From Variovorax sp. OV700 (GTDB lineage: Bacteria; Pseudomonadota; Gammaproteobacteria; Burkholderiales; Burkholderiaceae_C), in contig NZ_FNDR01000018.1 of the NCBI RefSeq assembly GCF_900099805.1, positions 1 through 64,000 on the forward strand: DNA of 64,000 nucleotides. Reading direction: 5' to 3'. The translations under genes and the position numbers were made by a program. Positions within the stretch are counted from its first letter, which is position 1; each line of letters begins with the position of its first letter. Below are positions 56,734 through 64,000 of this stretch, piece after piece. The notes beneath the pieces were generated by a model, which was given only the letters and a program-made list of their open reading frames with translations, ran no database searches and was not told where the DNA came from.

Positions 56734-56765
56734 GAGCCCCCTTCGGAGCGGCCGGGCGGGGGCTC
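56734..56765. repeat. Inverted repeat between zapD and yacG
   Basis: GAGCCCCC (56734-56741) and GGGGGCTC (56758-56765) form a perfect eight-base dyad around a 16-base GC-rich spacer. The right arm overlaps the zapD stop. It could be a hairpin in the zapD-yacG message or an intergenic repeat. Confidence 0.4.
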
Positions 56766-57519
56766 ATGCGCAAAGGGTGAGTTCGAATGCCGTGTCGTCC
56801 GTGCTTGAATGCAGCCGGTCGTCGGCTTCGTGCCGCATCAGCCGCACCGAAACCATGAGCCGGTTGCCACTGATCTCGGGAATGAGCCCGAGCGCGGGAT
56901 CGATGCGTAGCCGCAGCAGCTGGAAGCTGCGGCCTTGCGGCAGGTTTTGCTGGAACTGGCCGCCCGCGGCAATGACCTTGTACGGTACATCGGCATCGCG
57001 CAGCAGCTTGAGTAGCAGATAGATGGATTCAGCCAGCGGGGACAGCGTGGCGGACCAACGCTCGAGATCGGCCCGGCGGCTTGCCGCGCTGCGGTGCTGC
57101 CAGGCGTAGTAGGCGGGCAGATCGAATTCGCAGGTGCCGCCCGGAATGCCCGCGCGGCTGCGAATGCTCATGAGCCACTCATTTTCGGTCAGGGCCTGGC
57201 CAGCCTTGCCGGCAACGCCGTTCAGCGTTGCGAAGTTGCGCTCGAGCTGGCTCACCACCTGGTCGAGCACGGCTTCGGCGATGGCCGGATTGCCGCGGTA
57301 GCTGTTGAAGACGTTCTTGTGCTTGTCGAGATCGCGCATCACGTCGGCCTTGAGGTCGGCGCGCGCGGCAACGTCCATGATCTCGAAGATCGTGACCAGC
57401 GCGTAGTGATGCGAGAGCGCGGATTCCGAGGGCACCAGTTCCCCGAGCCGGCGGAAGAGGTGCTCCAGCCGCAGGTAGGTGCGGATGCGCTCGTTGAAAG
57501 GGTACTCGTAGAGGATCAC
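56764..57519 (-). CDS. zapD: Cell division protein ZapD
   Basis: 251 residues, starting Ile-Leu-Tyr-Glu-Tyr-Pro-Phe-Asn-Glu-Arg-Ile-Arg-Thr-Tyr-Leu-Arg-Leu-Glu, the family signature. ZapD bundles FtsZ filaments. It is next to yacG as in related genomes; coaE is separated from it by two acylation genes. Confidence 0.95.
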   Translation of the reverse strand: MILYEYPFNERIRTYLRLEHLFRRLGELVPSESALSHHYALVTIFEIMDVAARADLKADVMRDLDKHKNVFNSYRGNPAIAEAVLDQVVSQLERNFATLNGVAGKAGQALTENEWLMSIRSRAGIPGGTCEFDLPAYYAWQHRSAASRRADLERWSATLSPLAESIYLLLKLLRDADVPYKVIAAGGQFQQNLPQGRSFQLLRLRIDPALGLIPEISGNRLMVSVRLMRHEADDRLHSSTDDTAFELTLCA

Positions 57520-57555
57520 GCGTTTTTGTCGGTTTCCTGTCGCGCCATCATAGCT

Positions 57556-58572
57556 TCAGGGCGATTTCGATGGGGGCGTGGGCAGCACTTCGCGCACGGC
57601 GGTGAGCATGCGTTCTCCCAGCGCGAGCTGGCCGTGCATGGACATGTGGGTGTCGTTCGAGAAATAAAAGTCGCGAATCTGCGTGTGCTTTTCGCGTGTG
57701 AACGCGTAGAGATCGGGCCCGAGGCCGGACGCGCGGAACCCGGCTTCGAAATCCTTGGAGTAATCGGGCTTCAGGTACACGGTGGTCTTGTTGGGAATCA
57801 CCATCCACATGATAGGAAGCTTGCCGTGCGCCTTTGTGAAATTCTTCATCCACTCGAGGTGCGCGGGAGTCAGCGGGCCATTGTCGTCATCTTCGGCGAA
57901 AAAGGGCATCTTGTCGCAGGAGCGATGGGAGAAGAGCTTGCAACCATCGGGCACCGGCCGCACCCAGGTGTTCCAGTCGAAGTGAACGTCTGTTGCAGAA
58001 TTTTTCGCTTTCCAGGTGTTGTAGTAGGTCGTGATCCCCGTCATGAACTGCACGTTCCAGTTGGGTGCGGGGCTCGGCACGGTCTCATCGGGCGTGATCA
58101 GGGGATGGTCCATGGCGTCGAAGGGCCGGATCATCTTCTGGCACTTCATGCTGTCCTTGGTGCGGTCGCCCAGCAGGCGCTCCACGCTCTCGATGATGAT
58201 CAGCTTGCCCTTGAATCCGGTGCGCGCGATCCACTGGTCGAAGTCGCCGCAGAGCGCGTTCTCGTACTGGCCCCAATAGGTGGTCGAGACGCGGTAGCCG
58301 GCCTTGGCAAGCACCGACTGCCAACGGAAGGTCATCGAGAAGCTGTCGCCGATGACCAGGACGTCGGCTTGGTCGACGGGCTTGCCCTTCAGCACGGCAG
58401 GGTCGACCTTGGGCGGCGGGGCGGTCCAACCGAATTCGCGTTCGGACAGGCGGCCGATGCGCGTGAGGTCGCCGTAAGGCACGGGGCTGGTGAGCGAAAC
58501 GATCCAAAGCGCCATCAGGGCGATGTAGCCGATGAGGAAGAATCGCAGCCAGACTTTGGCGGGCGTCGTCAT
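57556..58572 (-). CDS. AlgX/AlgJ-like SGNH hydrolase-type acetyltransferase partner
   Basis: 338 residues. One N-terminal membrane segment (about 10-30) and then a periplasmic domain with Val-Ile-Gly-Asp-Ser-Phe-Ser-Met-Thr (block I Ser near 96-98) and Asn-Asp-Thr-His-Met-Ser-Met-His-Gly near 311-319 (Asp/His block V). AlgX/AlgJ proteins pass acetyl groups to alginate after an MBOAT protein. It starts 6 bases after the MBOAT gene, so they form a pair. Confidence 0.82.
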   Translation of the reverse strand: MTTPAKVWLRFFLIGYIALMALWIVSLTSPVPYGDLTRIGRLSEREFGWTAPPPKVDPAVLKGKPVDQADVLVIGDSFSMTFRWQSVLAKAGYRVSTTYWGQYENALCGDFDQWIARTGFKGKLIIIESVERLLGDRTKDSMKCQKMIRPFDAMDHPLITPDETVPSPAPNWNVQFMTGITTYYNTWKAKNSATDVHFDWNTWVRPVPDGCKLFSHRSCDKMPFFAEDDDNGPLTPAHLEWMKNFTKAHGKLPIMWMVIPNKTTVYLKPDYSKDFEAGFRASGLGPDLYAFTREKHTQIRDFYFSNDTHMSMHGQLALGERMLTAVREVLPTPPSKSP

Positions 58573-58578
58573 GTCGAA

Positions 58579-60072
58579 TCAGAATTGGAAATAGAGGAAC
58601 GGGCTGTAGTTGCCCAGCTTCGAGACGCACCAGGCGAAGAGCGCGAAAGTGCCGATCGCGAGCACGGCCGAGGAGACCCACGCCATGACAGGCTGGCCCG
58701 CAACCGCCTTCGGGTGGGGAATCCAGCGCTCGAGCGAGATCGTCGGAGGCAACGCAAGGCAGATGATGATGCCCACCAGCATGGTCTGGAAGAACTCGGG
58801 TTTGCGGAACGGCACGGGGCCGAGTTCGCTGAACGCCGACGCCGGTGCGCCATGCATTCCGAGCATGCCCTTGTAGATGGCCATGGCGGTATGCACGCCG
58901 TCGGCGCGGAAGACGATCCAGGCCAGCACCACGCAGAGGAAGGTCAGCAGCCAGCCCAGTACGTGGGCCACGCGGCCCGGCGTGGCGTTGCGCCGCACCC
59001 TGGCATTCCACAGGTGGTTGATCATCAGGAACACGCCGTGCAGCGCGCCCCAGATCACGAAGGTCCATGCGGCGCCGTGCCAGAGCCCGCCGAGCAGCAT
59101 CGTGAGGAACAGGTTCAGGTAGCGCCGCGCCGGGCCCTTGCGGTTGCCGCCGAGCGGCACGTAGAGATAGTCGCGCAGGAAGTTCGACAGCGAGATGTGC
59201 CAGCGCCGCCAGAATTCGATGATGTTGGTCGACTTGTAGGGCGAGCGGAAATTGAGCGGCAGCTGCACGCCCAGGCACAGCGAGAGGCCGACGGCCATGT
59301 CCGAATAGCCCGAGAAGTCGAAATAGATCTGCAGCGTATAGGCCAGCGCGCCGAACCATGAGGTGTAGAGCGTGGGCTCGATGCCCTTGTGCACGCCGTT
59401 GAACATCATGTCGGCGTATTGGCCCATCGGGTCGGCAATCAGCAGCTTCTTTGCGAGGCCGAAGGTGAAGATCGCTACGCCGAGCGCCACCTTGTTGGGG
59501 TCGAGCCGATAGGTGGCCGGGTTCGCGAACTGCGGCATCATCTGCGCGTGATGCAGCACCGGGCCTGCGATCAGGTGCGGAAAGTAGGTGACGAACAGCA
59601 CGTAGTGGATGAAGCTGCGCTCATGCACCTTGCCCTGCCAGCAGTCGACCAGGAAGGCGATCTGGGTGAAGGTGTAGAACGAGATGCCGATCGGCAGCAC
59701 GATGTGCAGCATCGGAATCTGCGACAGGCCCGCCGAGGCCAGTCCTTCGTTCACGTTCGACACAAAGAAGTTGGCGTACTTGAAGACCGCGAGCACACCC
59801 AGGTTGACGACCAGCGCCAGCACCAGCAGCGACTTTCGCTTGCGGTCGTCTCGGCCGGGCGCGGGCGAGAGGTGCAGTCCGAACCAGTAGTTGATGCAGA
59901 TGGACGCCACCAGCAGCGGAAGTGCCTTGACGCTCCACCAGCCGTAGAAGAACAGCGAGGCCAGGGCGAGAAAGCCCGCCGCGGACCGGGCGTTGCGCTT
60001 GCCGATCAGGAAGAAGCCGATCAGGACCAGCGGAAAAAAGACAAAAATAAAGGGATACGAATTGAAAAGCAT
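58579..60072 (-). CDS. MBOAT-family O-acyltransferase (AlgI-like)
   Basis: 497 residues, about 11 membrane segments. Leu-Trp-His-Gly-Ala-Ala-Trp-Thr-Phe near 327 holds the conserved catalytic His, and Phe-Trp-Arg-Arg-Trp-His-Ile-Ser-Leu-Ser lies near 286-295. AlgI-type proteins move acyl groups across the inner membrane for polysaccharide acetylation. No alginate genes are nearby; the acceptor could be the polymer of the 14185-20239 operon or another glycan. Confidence 0.9.
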   Translation of the reverse strand: MLFNSYPFIFVFFPLVLIGFFLIGKRNARSAAGFLALASLFFYGWWSVKALPLLVASICINYWFGLHLSPAPGRDDRKRKSLLVLALVVNLGVLAVFKYANFFVSNVNEGLASAGLSQIPMLHIVLPIGISFYTFTQIAFLVDCWQGKVHERSFIHYVLFVTYFPHLIAGPVLHHAQMMPQFANPATYRLDPNKVALGVAIFTFGLAKKLLIADPMGQYADMMFNGVHKGIEPTLYTSWFGALAYTLQIYFDFSGYSDMAVGLSLCLGVQLPLNFRSPYKSTNIIEFWRRWHISLSNFLRDYLYVPLGGNRKGPARRYLNLFLTMLLGGLWHGAAWTFVIWGALHGVFLMINHLWNARVRRNATPGRVAHVLGWLLTFLCVVLAWIVFRADGVHTAMAIYKGMLGMHGAPASAFSELGPVPFRKPEFFQTMLVGIIICLALPPTISLERWIPHPKAVAGQPVMAWVSSAVLAIGTFALFAWCVSKLGNYSPFLYFQF

Positions 60073-60148
60073 CGCGGGAGGGAGGGCACTCCGGCGAGCG
60101 CCTTTTTGTCTTGGTCGTTATGCGGCCGCTGCGGCGGCAAGTCTCGGA

Positions 60149-60754
60149 TTATCGCGTGCCGCGCGGAGCCCACCGCTTCCAGAGACTCCGCACCTGTCCA
60201 CCGAGTTCCTCCAGTGAGAGCGACTCGTTGAAAATGACCGCATCCGCGGCAGCCCGGCGCAACTTGCGCGCAGCCTGCTGGGCGATCACCGCGCGCACGG
60301 CTTCGGCTGTCCAGCCGGAGCGCGCCACGACGCGCCGCAACTGCGTTTCCTCGCTGGCATCGACCACGAGCACCCGGTCCACGAGTGCCCGCCAGCGACC
60401 GGATTCGACCAGCAGCGGGACGTCGAAGACCACTGCGGCATCCGGACCCGCTGCGGATGCCAGACGCTCCGTCTCGGCACCGATCAGCGGGTGCAGGATC
60501 GATTCGAGGCGCTTTCTCGCGCTGTCGTCGGCGAAAACGAGTTGCCGCATGCCGGCGCGATCCAGGCCGCCGTCCGGCGCAATGGCCGTCCGTCCGAAAG
60601 CAGTCTCGATGGCGGGCATTGCGAGGCCTCCGGGCTGCGCGATGCGGCGTGCGATGGCGTCGGTGTCGACCAGTACCGCACCCTCTGCAACCAACAGCGC
60701 GGCGACGGTGCTCTTGCCGCTCCCGATGCCTCCCGTCAAGCCGATGCGCCGCAT
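60149..60754 (-). CDS. coaE: Dephospho-CoA kinase
   Basis: 201 residues. Gly-Leu-Thr-Gly-Gly-Ile-Gly-Ser-Gly-Lys-Ser-Thr (P-loop), Asp-Thr-Asp-Ala-Ile-Ala-Arg and Val-Pro-Leu-Leu-Val-Glu-Ser are all present. It completes coenzyme A synthesis. The longer upstream extension is rejected. It lies 10 bases after pilD. Confidence 0.95.
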   Translation of the reverse strand: MRRIGLTGGIGSGKSTVAALLVAEGAVLVDTDAIARRIAQPGGLAMPAIETAFGRTAIAPDGGLDRAGMRQLVFADDSARKRLESILHPLIGAETERLASAAGPDAAVVFDVPLLVESGRWRALVDRVLVVDASEETQLRRVVARSGWTAEAVRAVIAQQAARKLRRAAADAVIFNESLSLEELGGQVRSLWKRWAPRGTR

Positions 60755-60764
60755 CACCGGCTCT

Positions 60765-61730
60765 TCAACGGGCGAATGCGCCGAGCGGGAAGGCGAAGGG
60801 AATCCATTGCCGGACGAGTTCGGGGCCCGCCACGAGGCACACGAGGCCAGCGCCGGCAAGGAAGGGACCGAAGGCCATGGGAATGTCCTTGTGCGCCAGC
60901 TTGCCGACAAAGCGCAGGGTCAGGCCGATCACGGCGCCCACCAGCGATGAGACGAGGATGATGGCAATGAGGTAGTCGGCCCCGAGCCATGCGCCGAGCG
61001 CAGCCAGCAGTTTGAAGTCGCCATACCCCATGCCTTCCTTGCCCGTGACCAGGCGATAGCCATGGTACACAAGCCAGAGGCTCAAGTAGCCGAACACGGC
61101 GCCCCAGAGCGCCGAACTCAGTGCAACGCCGGTCCAGCCCATGGCCGCGCCGATAAGCCCCAACCAGAGCAGCGGATAGTTGAGCGCGTCGGGCAGGAAC
61201 TGGGTGTCGAAGTCGATCAGGAACTGGCAGATCAATAGCGCCGCGAAGGCGGCCCAGAGCGCGCCGGTGGGCGTGAGGCCGAAGCGGTAAGCGCAAAGGG
61301 CGAAGAGCGCCCCGGTGATCAGTTCGACCAGCGGATAGCGCGGGCTGATGGGTGTCTTGCAGGCACCGCAGCGGCCCCGCAGCACTAGGTAGCTCAGCAC
61401 TGGAATGTTCTCGTACCAGCGGATCTTGTGGCCGCAGGCCCCGCAGCGCGAGGCCGGACGGGCCAGGTCGAAGGGCGGCAGGCCCTCGATCGCGAGCGCC
61501 GCCTTGTCCGCCGCGGCCTCGAGGCCGGCCGGCGGCGCGGTCTTCGGCCCGAACACCAGCGACCAGAGCGATGGAACATCCTTGGACGACATCAGGTTGG
61601 CCACGGCATCGGCCAGCCAGCCGCGGTACATCATCACCGGCGTGCGGTAGATCACCACGTTGAGGAAACTGCCGACCAGCAACCCGAGGACGCCGGCGAA
61701 AGCGGCGTCGAACTCCTGCGAAACCAGCAT
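60765..61730 (-). CDS. pilD: Type IV prepilin peptidase
   Basis: 321 residues, about eight membrane segments. A cytosolic loop has two Cys-x2-Cys pairs (Cys-Gly-Ala-Cys twice), and the catalytic aspartates lie in Ile-Asp-Phe-Asp-Thr and Gly-Tyr-Gly-Asp-Phe-Lys-Leu. It cuts and N-methylates type IV pilins and secretion pseudopilins. The cytosolic loop has an insert of about 45 residues before the first Cys pair. ATG overlaps the pilC stop by one base. Confidence 0.95.
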   Translation of the reverse strand: MLVSQEFDAAFAGVLGLLVGSFLNVVIYRTPVMMYRGWLADAVANLMSSKDVPSLWSLVFGPKTAPPAGLEAAADKAALAIEGLPPFDLARPASRCGACGHKIRWYENIPVLSYLVLRGRCGACKTPISPRYPLVELITGALFALCAYRFGLTPTGALWAAFAALLICQFLIDFDTQFLPDALNYPLLWLGLIGAAMGWTGVALSSALWGAVFGYLSLWLVYHGYRLVTGKEGMGYGDFKLLAALGAWLGADYLIAIILVSSLVGAVIGLTLRFVGKLAHKDIPMAFGPFLAGAGLVCLVAGPELVRQWIPFAFPLGAFAR

Positions 61731-62959
61731 CAGACGACTTGGCCCAGCTTGAAGATGGGCAGGTACATCGACACCACGATGCCGCCGATGATCGTGCCAA
61801 GGAACACGATGATGATGGGTTCCATCAGGCTGGAGAGGCCCGCGACCATGTCGTCCACTTCGGATTCGTAGAAGTCCGCGGCCTTGCCGAGCATGTGGTC
61901 GATGGAACCGGACTCCTCGCCGATGGCCGTCATCTGGATCACCATCGAAGGAAACAGGTTCACGTTGGTCATGGCCGAGGTGAGGCTGGTGCCGGTCGAG
62001 ACCTCTTGCTGGATCTTGGCCGTGGCGTCGCTGTACACCGTGTTGCCCGACGCGCCGCCCACCGAGTCGAGCGCTTCGACCAGCGGAACGCCGGCGGCGA
62101 ACATGGTGGCGAGGGTGCGGGTCCATCGGGCCACGCATGATTTTTCGATCAGCGTGCCGAAGATCGGCACCCGCAGCAGCGCACGGTCCATGACTCGCTG
62201 CACGCGTTCGTTTCGCTTCCAGGCCTGCAGAAAAAAGTAAGTACCGCCGCCGATCACACTGAAGATCAGCCACCAGTAGGAGACGAAGAATTCGCTCATG
62301 GCCATCACGAACAGCGTCGGGGCCGGCAGGTCGGCGCCAAACGACGAGAACACCTGTTTGAACGCTGGAATCACGAAGATCATGATGATGGCGACCACCA
62401 CGAACGCGACCACAACCACGGAAGTCGGATACATCAGCGCCGACTTGATCTTGGACTTGATCGCCTCGGTTTTTTCCATGTAGGTGGCCAGGCGGTCCAG
62501 AAGGTCTTCCAAAATACCGGCCGCTTCGCCGGCTTCCACCAGGTTGCAGTAGAGGTTGTCGAAATACTTCGGAAACTTGCGGAAGGCGGCCGAGAGCGAG
62601 GTTCCGGTCTCCACGTCGCTGCGGATGTCGTTCAGCAGCTTGGCGACGCTTGCATTGGCATTGCCCCGGCCGACGATGTCGAACGACTGCAAGAGCGGCA
62701 CGCCGGCTTTCATCATCGTTGCCAGCTGGCGCGTGAAGATCGCGATGTCCTTGGGCTTGATCGCCTTGCCCGAGCGCATGCGGCGCTTCTTGATCTTGGA
62801 TGCGAGAACTCCCTGGCGCCGCAAGGCGGCCTGAACCTGGTTCTCGCCGGCGGCCCGAAGCTCGCCGCGCACCAGCTTGCCGTTGCGGTCCTTGCCCTCC
62901 CACTCGTAGACGTATTCCTTGAGCGTGCTTGAGGTGCGGGTGGATGCCACTGTTGCCAT
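61730..62959 (-). CDS. pilC: Type IV pilus inner-membrane platform protein PilC
   Basis: 409 residues. Two T2SF/GspF domains (about 70-195 and 275-400), with Phe-Thr-Arg-Gln-Leu-Ala-Thr-Met and three membrane segments. It couples the PilB motor to pilin assembly. It lies between pilB and pilD as in other beta-proteobacteria. Confidence 0.95.
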   Translation of the reverse strand: MATVASTRTSSTLKEYVYEWEGKDRNGKLVRGELRAAGENQVQAALRRQGVLASKIKKRRMRSGKAIKPKDIAIFTRQLATMMKAGVPLLQSFDIVGRGNANASVAKLLNDIRSDVETGTSLSAAFRKFPKYFDNLYCNLVEAGEAAGILEDLLDRLATYMEKTEAIKSKIKSALMYPTSVVVVAFVVVAIIMIFVIPAFKQVFSSFGADLPAPTLFVMAMSEFFVSYWWLIFSVIGGGTYFFLQAWKRNERVQRVMDRALLRVPIFGTLIEKSCVARWTRTLATMFAAGVPLVEALDSVGGASGNTVYSDATAKIQQEVSTGTSLTSAMTNVNLFPSMVIQMTAIGEESGSIDHMLGKAADFYESEVDDMVAGLSSLMEPIIIVFLGTIIGGIVVSMYLPIFKLGQVV

Positions 62960-62989
62960 TCGATCTCCGATTTGCAGTGTGTTCGTTCG

Positions 62990-64000
62990 TTATTCGTTGG
63001 TGACCGCCACCACTTCTTCGAGTGAGGTGAGCCCTTGCATGACTTTTCTGAGGCCGGACTGCCGTAACGAGCGAACGCCCTCGGCTTCGGACTGGCGCGC
63101 AATGTCCAGCGCACTGCCGTCGCGCAGGATGATGGCCTGGATCGTTTCGGAGATCGGCATTACCTGGTAGATGCCGACCCGGCCCTTGTAGCCGCCGTTG
63201 CACACCGAGCAGCCGACCGGACGATAGGGCTTCCAGGAACCATCGAGTTCGGCTTCCTTGAAGCCCGCGTCGAGCAGGGCCTGGCGCGGCACGTCGGCCG
63301 GCGCGCGGCATATGTGGCACAAGCGTCGGGCCAGCCGCTGCGCGGTGATCAGGATCACGCTGGAAGCAATGTTGAACGGCGCAATACCCATGTTCCGCAT
63401 GCGCGTGAGCGTGGTCGGCGCGTCATTGGTGTGCAGCGTCGAAAGCACCAGGTGGCCCGTTTGCGCGGCCTTGATCGAAATGTCGGCGGTTTCGAGGTCC
63501 CGGATTTCGCCGACCATGATGATGTCGGGATCCTGCCGGAGGAAAGCGCGCAGCGCGGCGGCGAACGTGAGTCCGGCACGCTCGTTCACGTTGACCTGGT
63601 TCACGCCGGGCAGGTTGATTTCGGACGGGTCTTCGGCCGTGGCGATATTGACGCCGGGCTGGTTCAGCAGGTTCAGGCAGGTGTAAAGCGACACCGTCTT
63701 GCCGGAACCCGTGGGGCCCGTTACCAGCACCATGCCGTAGGGGCGGCCGATCGCGTTCAGCAACCGCTCCTTTTCATCGGCATCGTAGCCGAGCGCATCG
63801 ATGCCCAGGCGTGCGCTGCTCGGGTCGAGAATACGGATCACGATCTTTTCGCCGAACAGCGTGGGCAGCGTGCTCACACGAAAGTCGATCACGCGGTCCG
63901 GGCCGATCTTGAGCTTCATGCGGCCGTCCTGCGGCACGCGCTTCTCGGAAATGTCGAGCCGCGAAATGACCTTGATCCGTGAAGCCAGCTTGTCCTTGAT
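62990..64000 (-). CDS. pilB: Type IV pilus assembly ATPase PilB (partial, N-terminus beyond window)
   Basis: The C-terminal 336 codons of PilB. Walker A Gly-Pro-Thr-Gly-Ser-Gly-Lys-Thr, the Asp box Ala-Glu-Asp-Pro, Walker B Ile-Met-Val-Gly-Glu-Ile-Arg-Asp, His box, and a tetracysteine zinc site (Cys-His-Ile-Cys and Cys-Ser-Val-Cys). The frame continues open to the window end. It powers pilus extension. Confidence 0.96.
   Translation of the reverse strand: MKDKLASRIKVISRLDISEKRVPQDGRMKLKIGPDRVIDFRVSTLPTLFGEKIVIRILDPSSARLGIDALGYDADEKERLLNAIGRPYGMVLVTGPTGSGKTVSLYTCLNLLNQPGVNIATAEDPSEINLPGVNQVNVNERAGLTFAAALRAFLRQDPDIIMVGEIRDLETADISIKAAQTGHLVLSTLHTNDAPTTLTRMRNMGIAPFNIASSVILITAQRLARRLCHICRAPADVPRQALLDAGFKEAELDGSWKPYRPVGCSVCNGGYKGRVGIYQVMPISETIQAIILRDGSALDIARQSEAEGVRSLRQSGLRKVMQGLTSLEEVVAVTNE

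Noticed and set aside
56700..56765. Rho-independent terminator after zapD
   Set aside because: The eight-base dyad is not followed by a T-run on either strand, so it is listed only as an inverted repeat.
61731..63320. N-terminal extension of pilD to 851 codons
   Set aside because: The extra codons overlap pilC and the pilB end in another frame, and prepilin peptidase homology starts at 61730.

Overview
The window is GC-rich, densely coded DNA from a beta-proteobacterium of the order Burkholderiales. It most resembles a Comamonadaceae member such as Variovorax, on the basis of a Comamonadaceae-type porin, a Bug/TctC binding protein, a urease cluster with ureJ, and a secA-argJ-ATPase-mutT / yacG-zapD / coaE-pilD-pilC-pilB block. 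The species call is an inference from gene content and style; no marker such as rRNA is present, and I found no rRNA, tRNA or CRISPR array.

Bases 1 to about 12,600 look like an integrated island. A P4-type tyrosine integrase (11355-12572) lies at the right edge next to unremarkable chromosomal sequence, and an Rhs remnant and small membrane proteins of unknown function lie further in. The main cargo is a four-gene minus-strand operon (8967 down to 483): a CHAT protease fused to a SIR2-like domain, an nSTAND NTPase with a membrane segment and a C-terminal WD40-type propeller, a serine alpha/beta hydrolase, and a second clan CD (caspase/gingipain-like) peptidase homologue. Its genes touch or overlap, and the parts (sensor, switch NTPase, proteases, NAD-type domain, lipase-like enzyme) are those of bacterial immune or programmed-death systems. 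It is my best candidate for an undescribed system.

Bases 12,800-33,900 are chromosomal envelope and regulatory functions. A three-gene operon (14185-20239) encodes an HlyD-like adaptor, an exported (alpha/alpha)6-type glycosidase-like protein, and a single ORF joining a cellulose-synthase-like GT2 plus PilZ domain to an RND/NodT outer-membrane lipoprotein; together they suggest a polysaccharide made and exported through a tripartite-type channel. Then come HU, an AsmA protein, a universal stress protein, a BaeSR-like two-component system, an orphan paralogous response regulator, a stand-alone BamA-family protein, a NERD-domain protein, a porin and small envelope proteins.

Bases 33,900-45,300 carry the urease genes in the order ureA-ureJ-ureB-ureC, then ureE-ureF-ureG, all on the minus strand. 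A MazE/AbrB-like plus Doc toxin-antitoxin pair sits on the opposite strand between ureC and ureE, and a 94-base palindromic element lies between ureE and ureF. No ureD is present. Divergent from ureA is a large sensor kinase built on an NCS1 (cytosine/allantoin-type) transporter domain, with its LuxR-type response regulator.

Bases 45,300-64,000 hold a LysR regulator divergent from a threonine-synthase-like enzyme and a Bug binding protein. After these comes the conserved block DUF721, secA, argJ, a DUF815 ATPase and mutT, followed by yacG, zapD, coaE, pilD, pilC and pilB (pilB runs off the window). Two separate O-acylation loci appear to have been placed inside this block: an acyltransferase-3/SGNH protein, and an MBOAT/AlgX-like pair.
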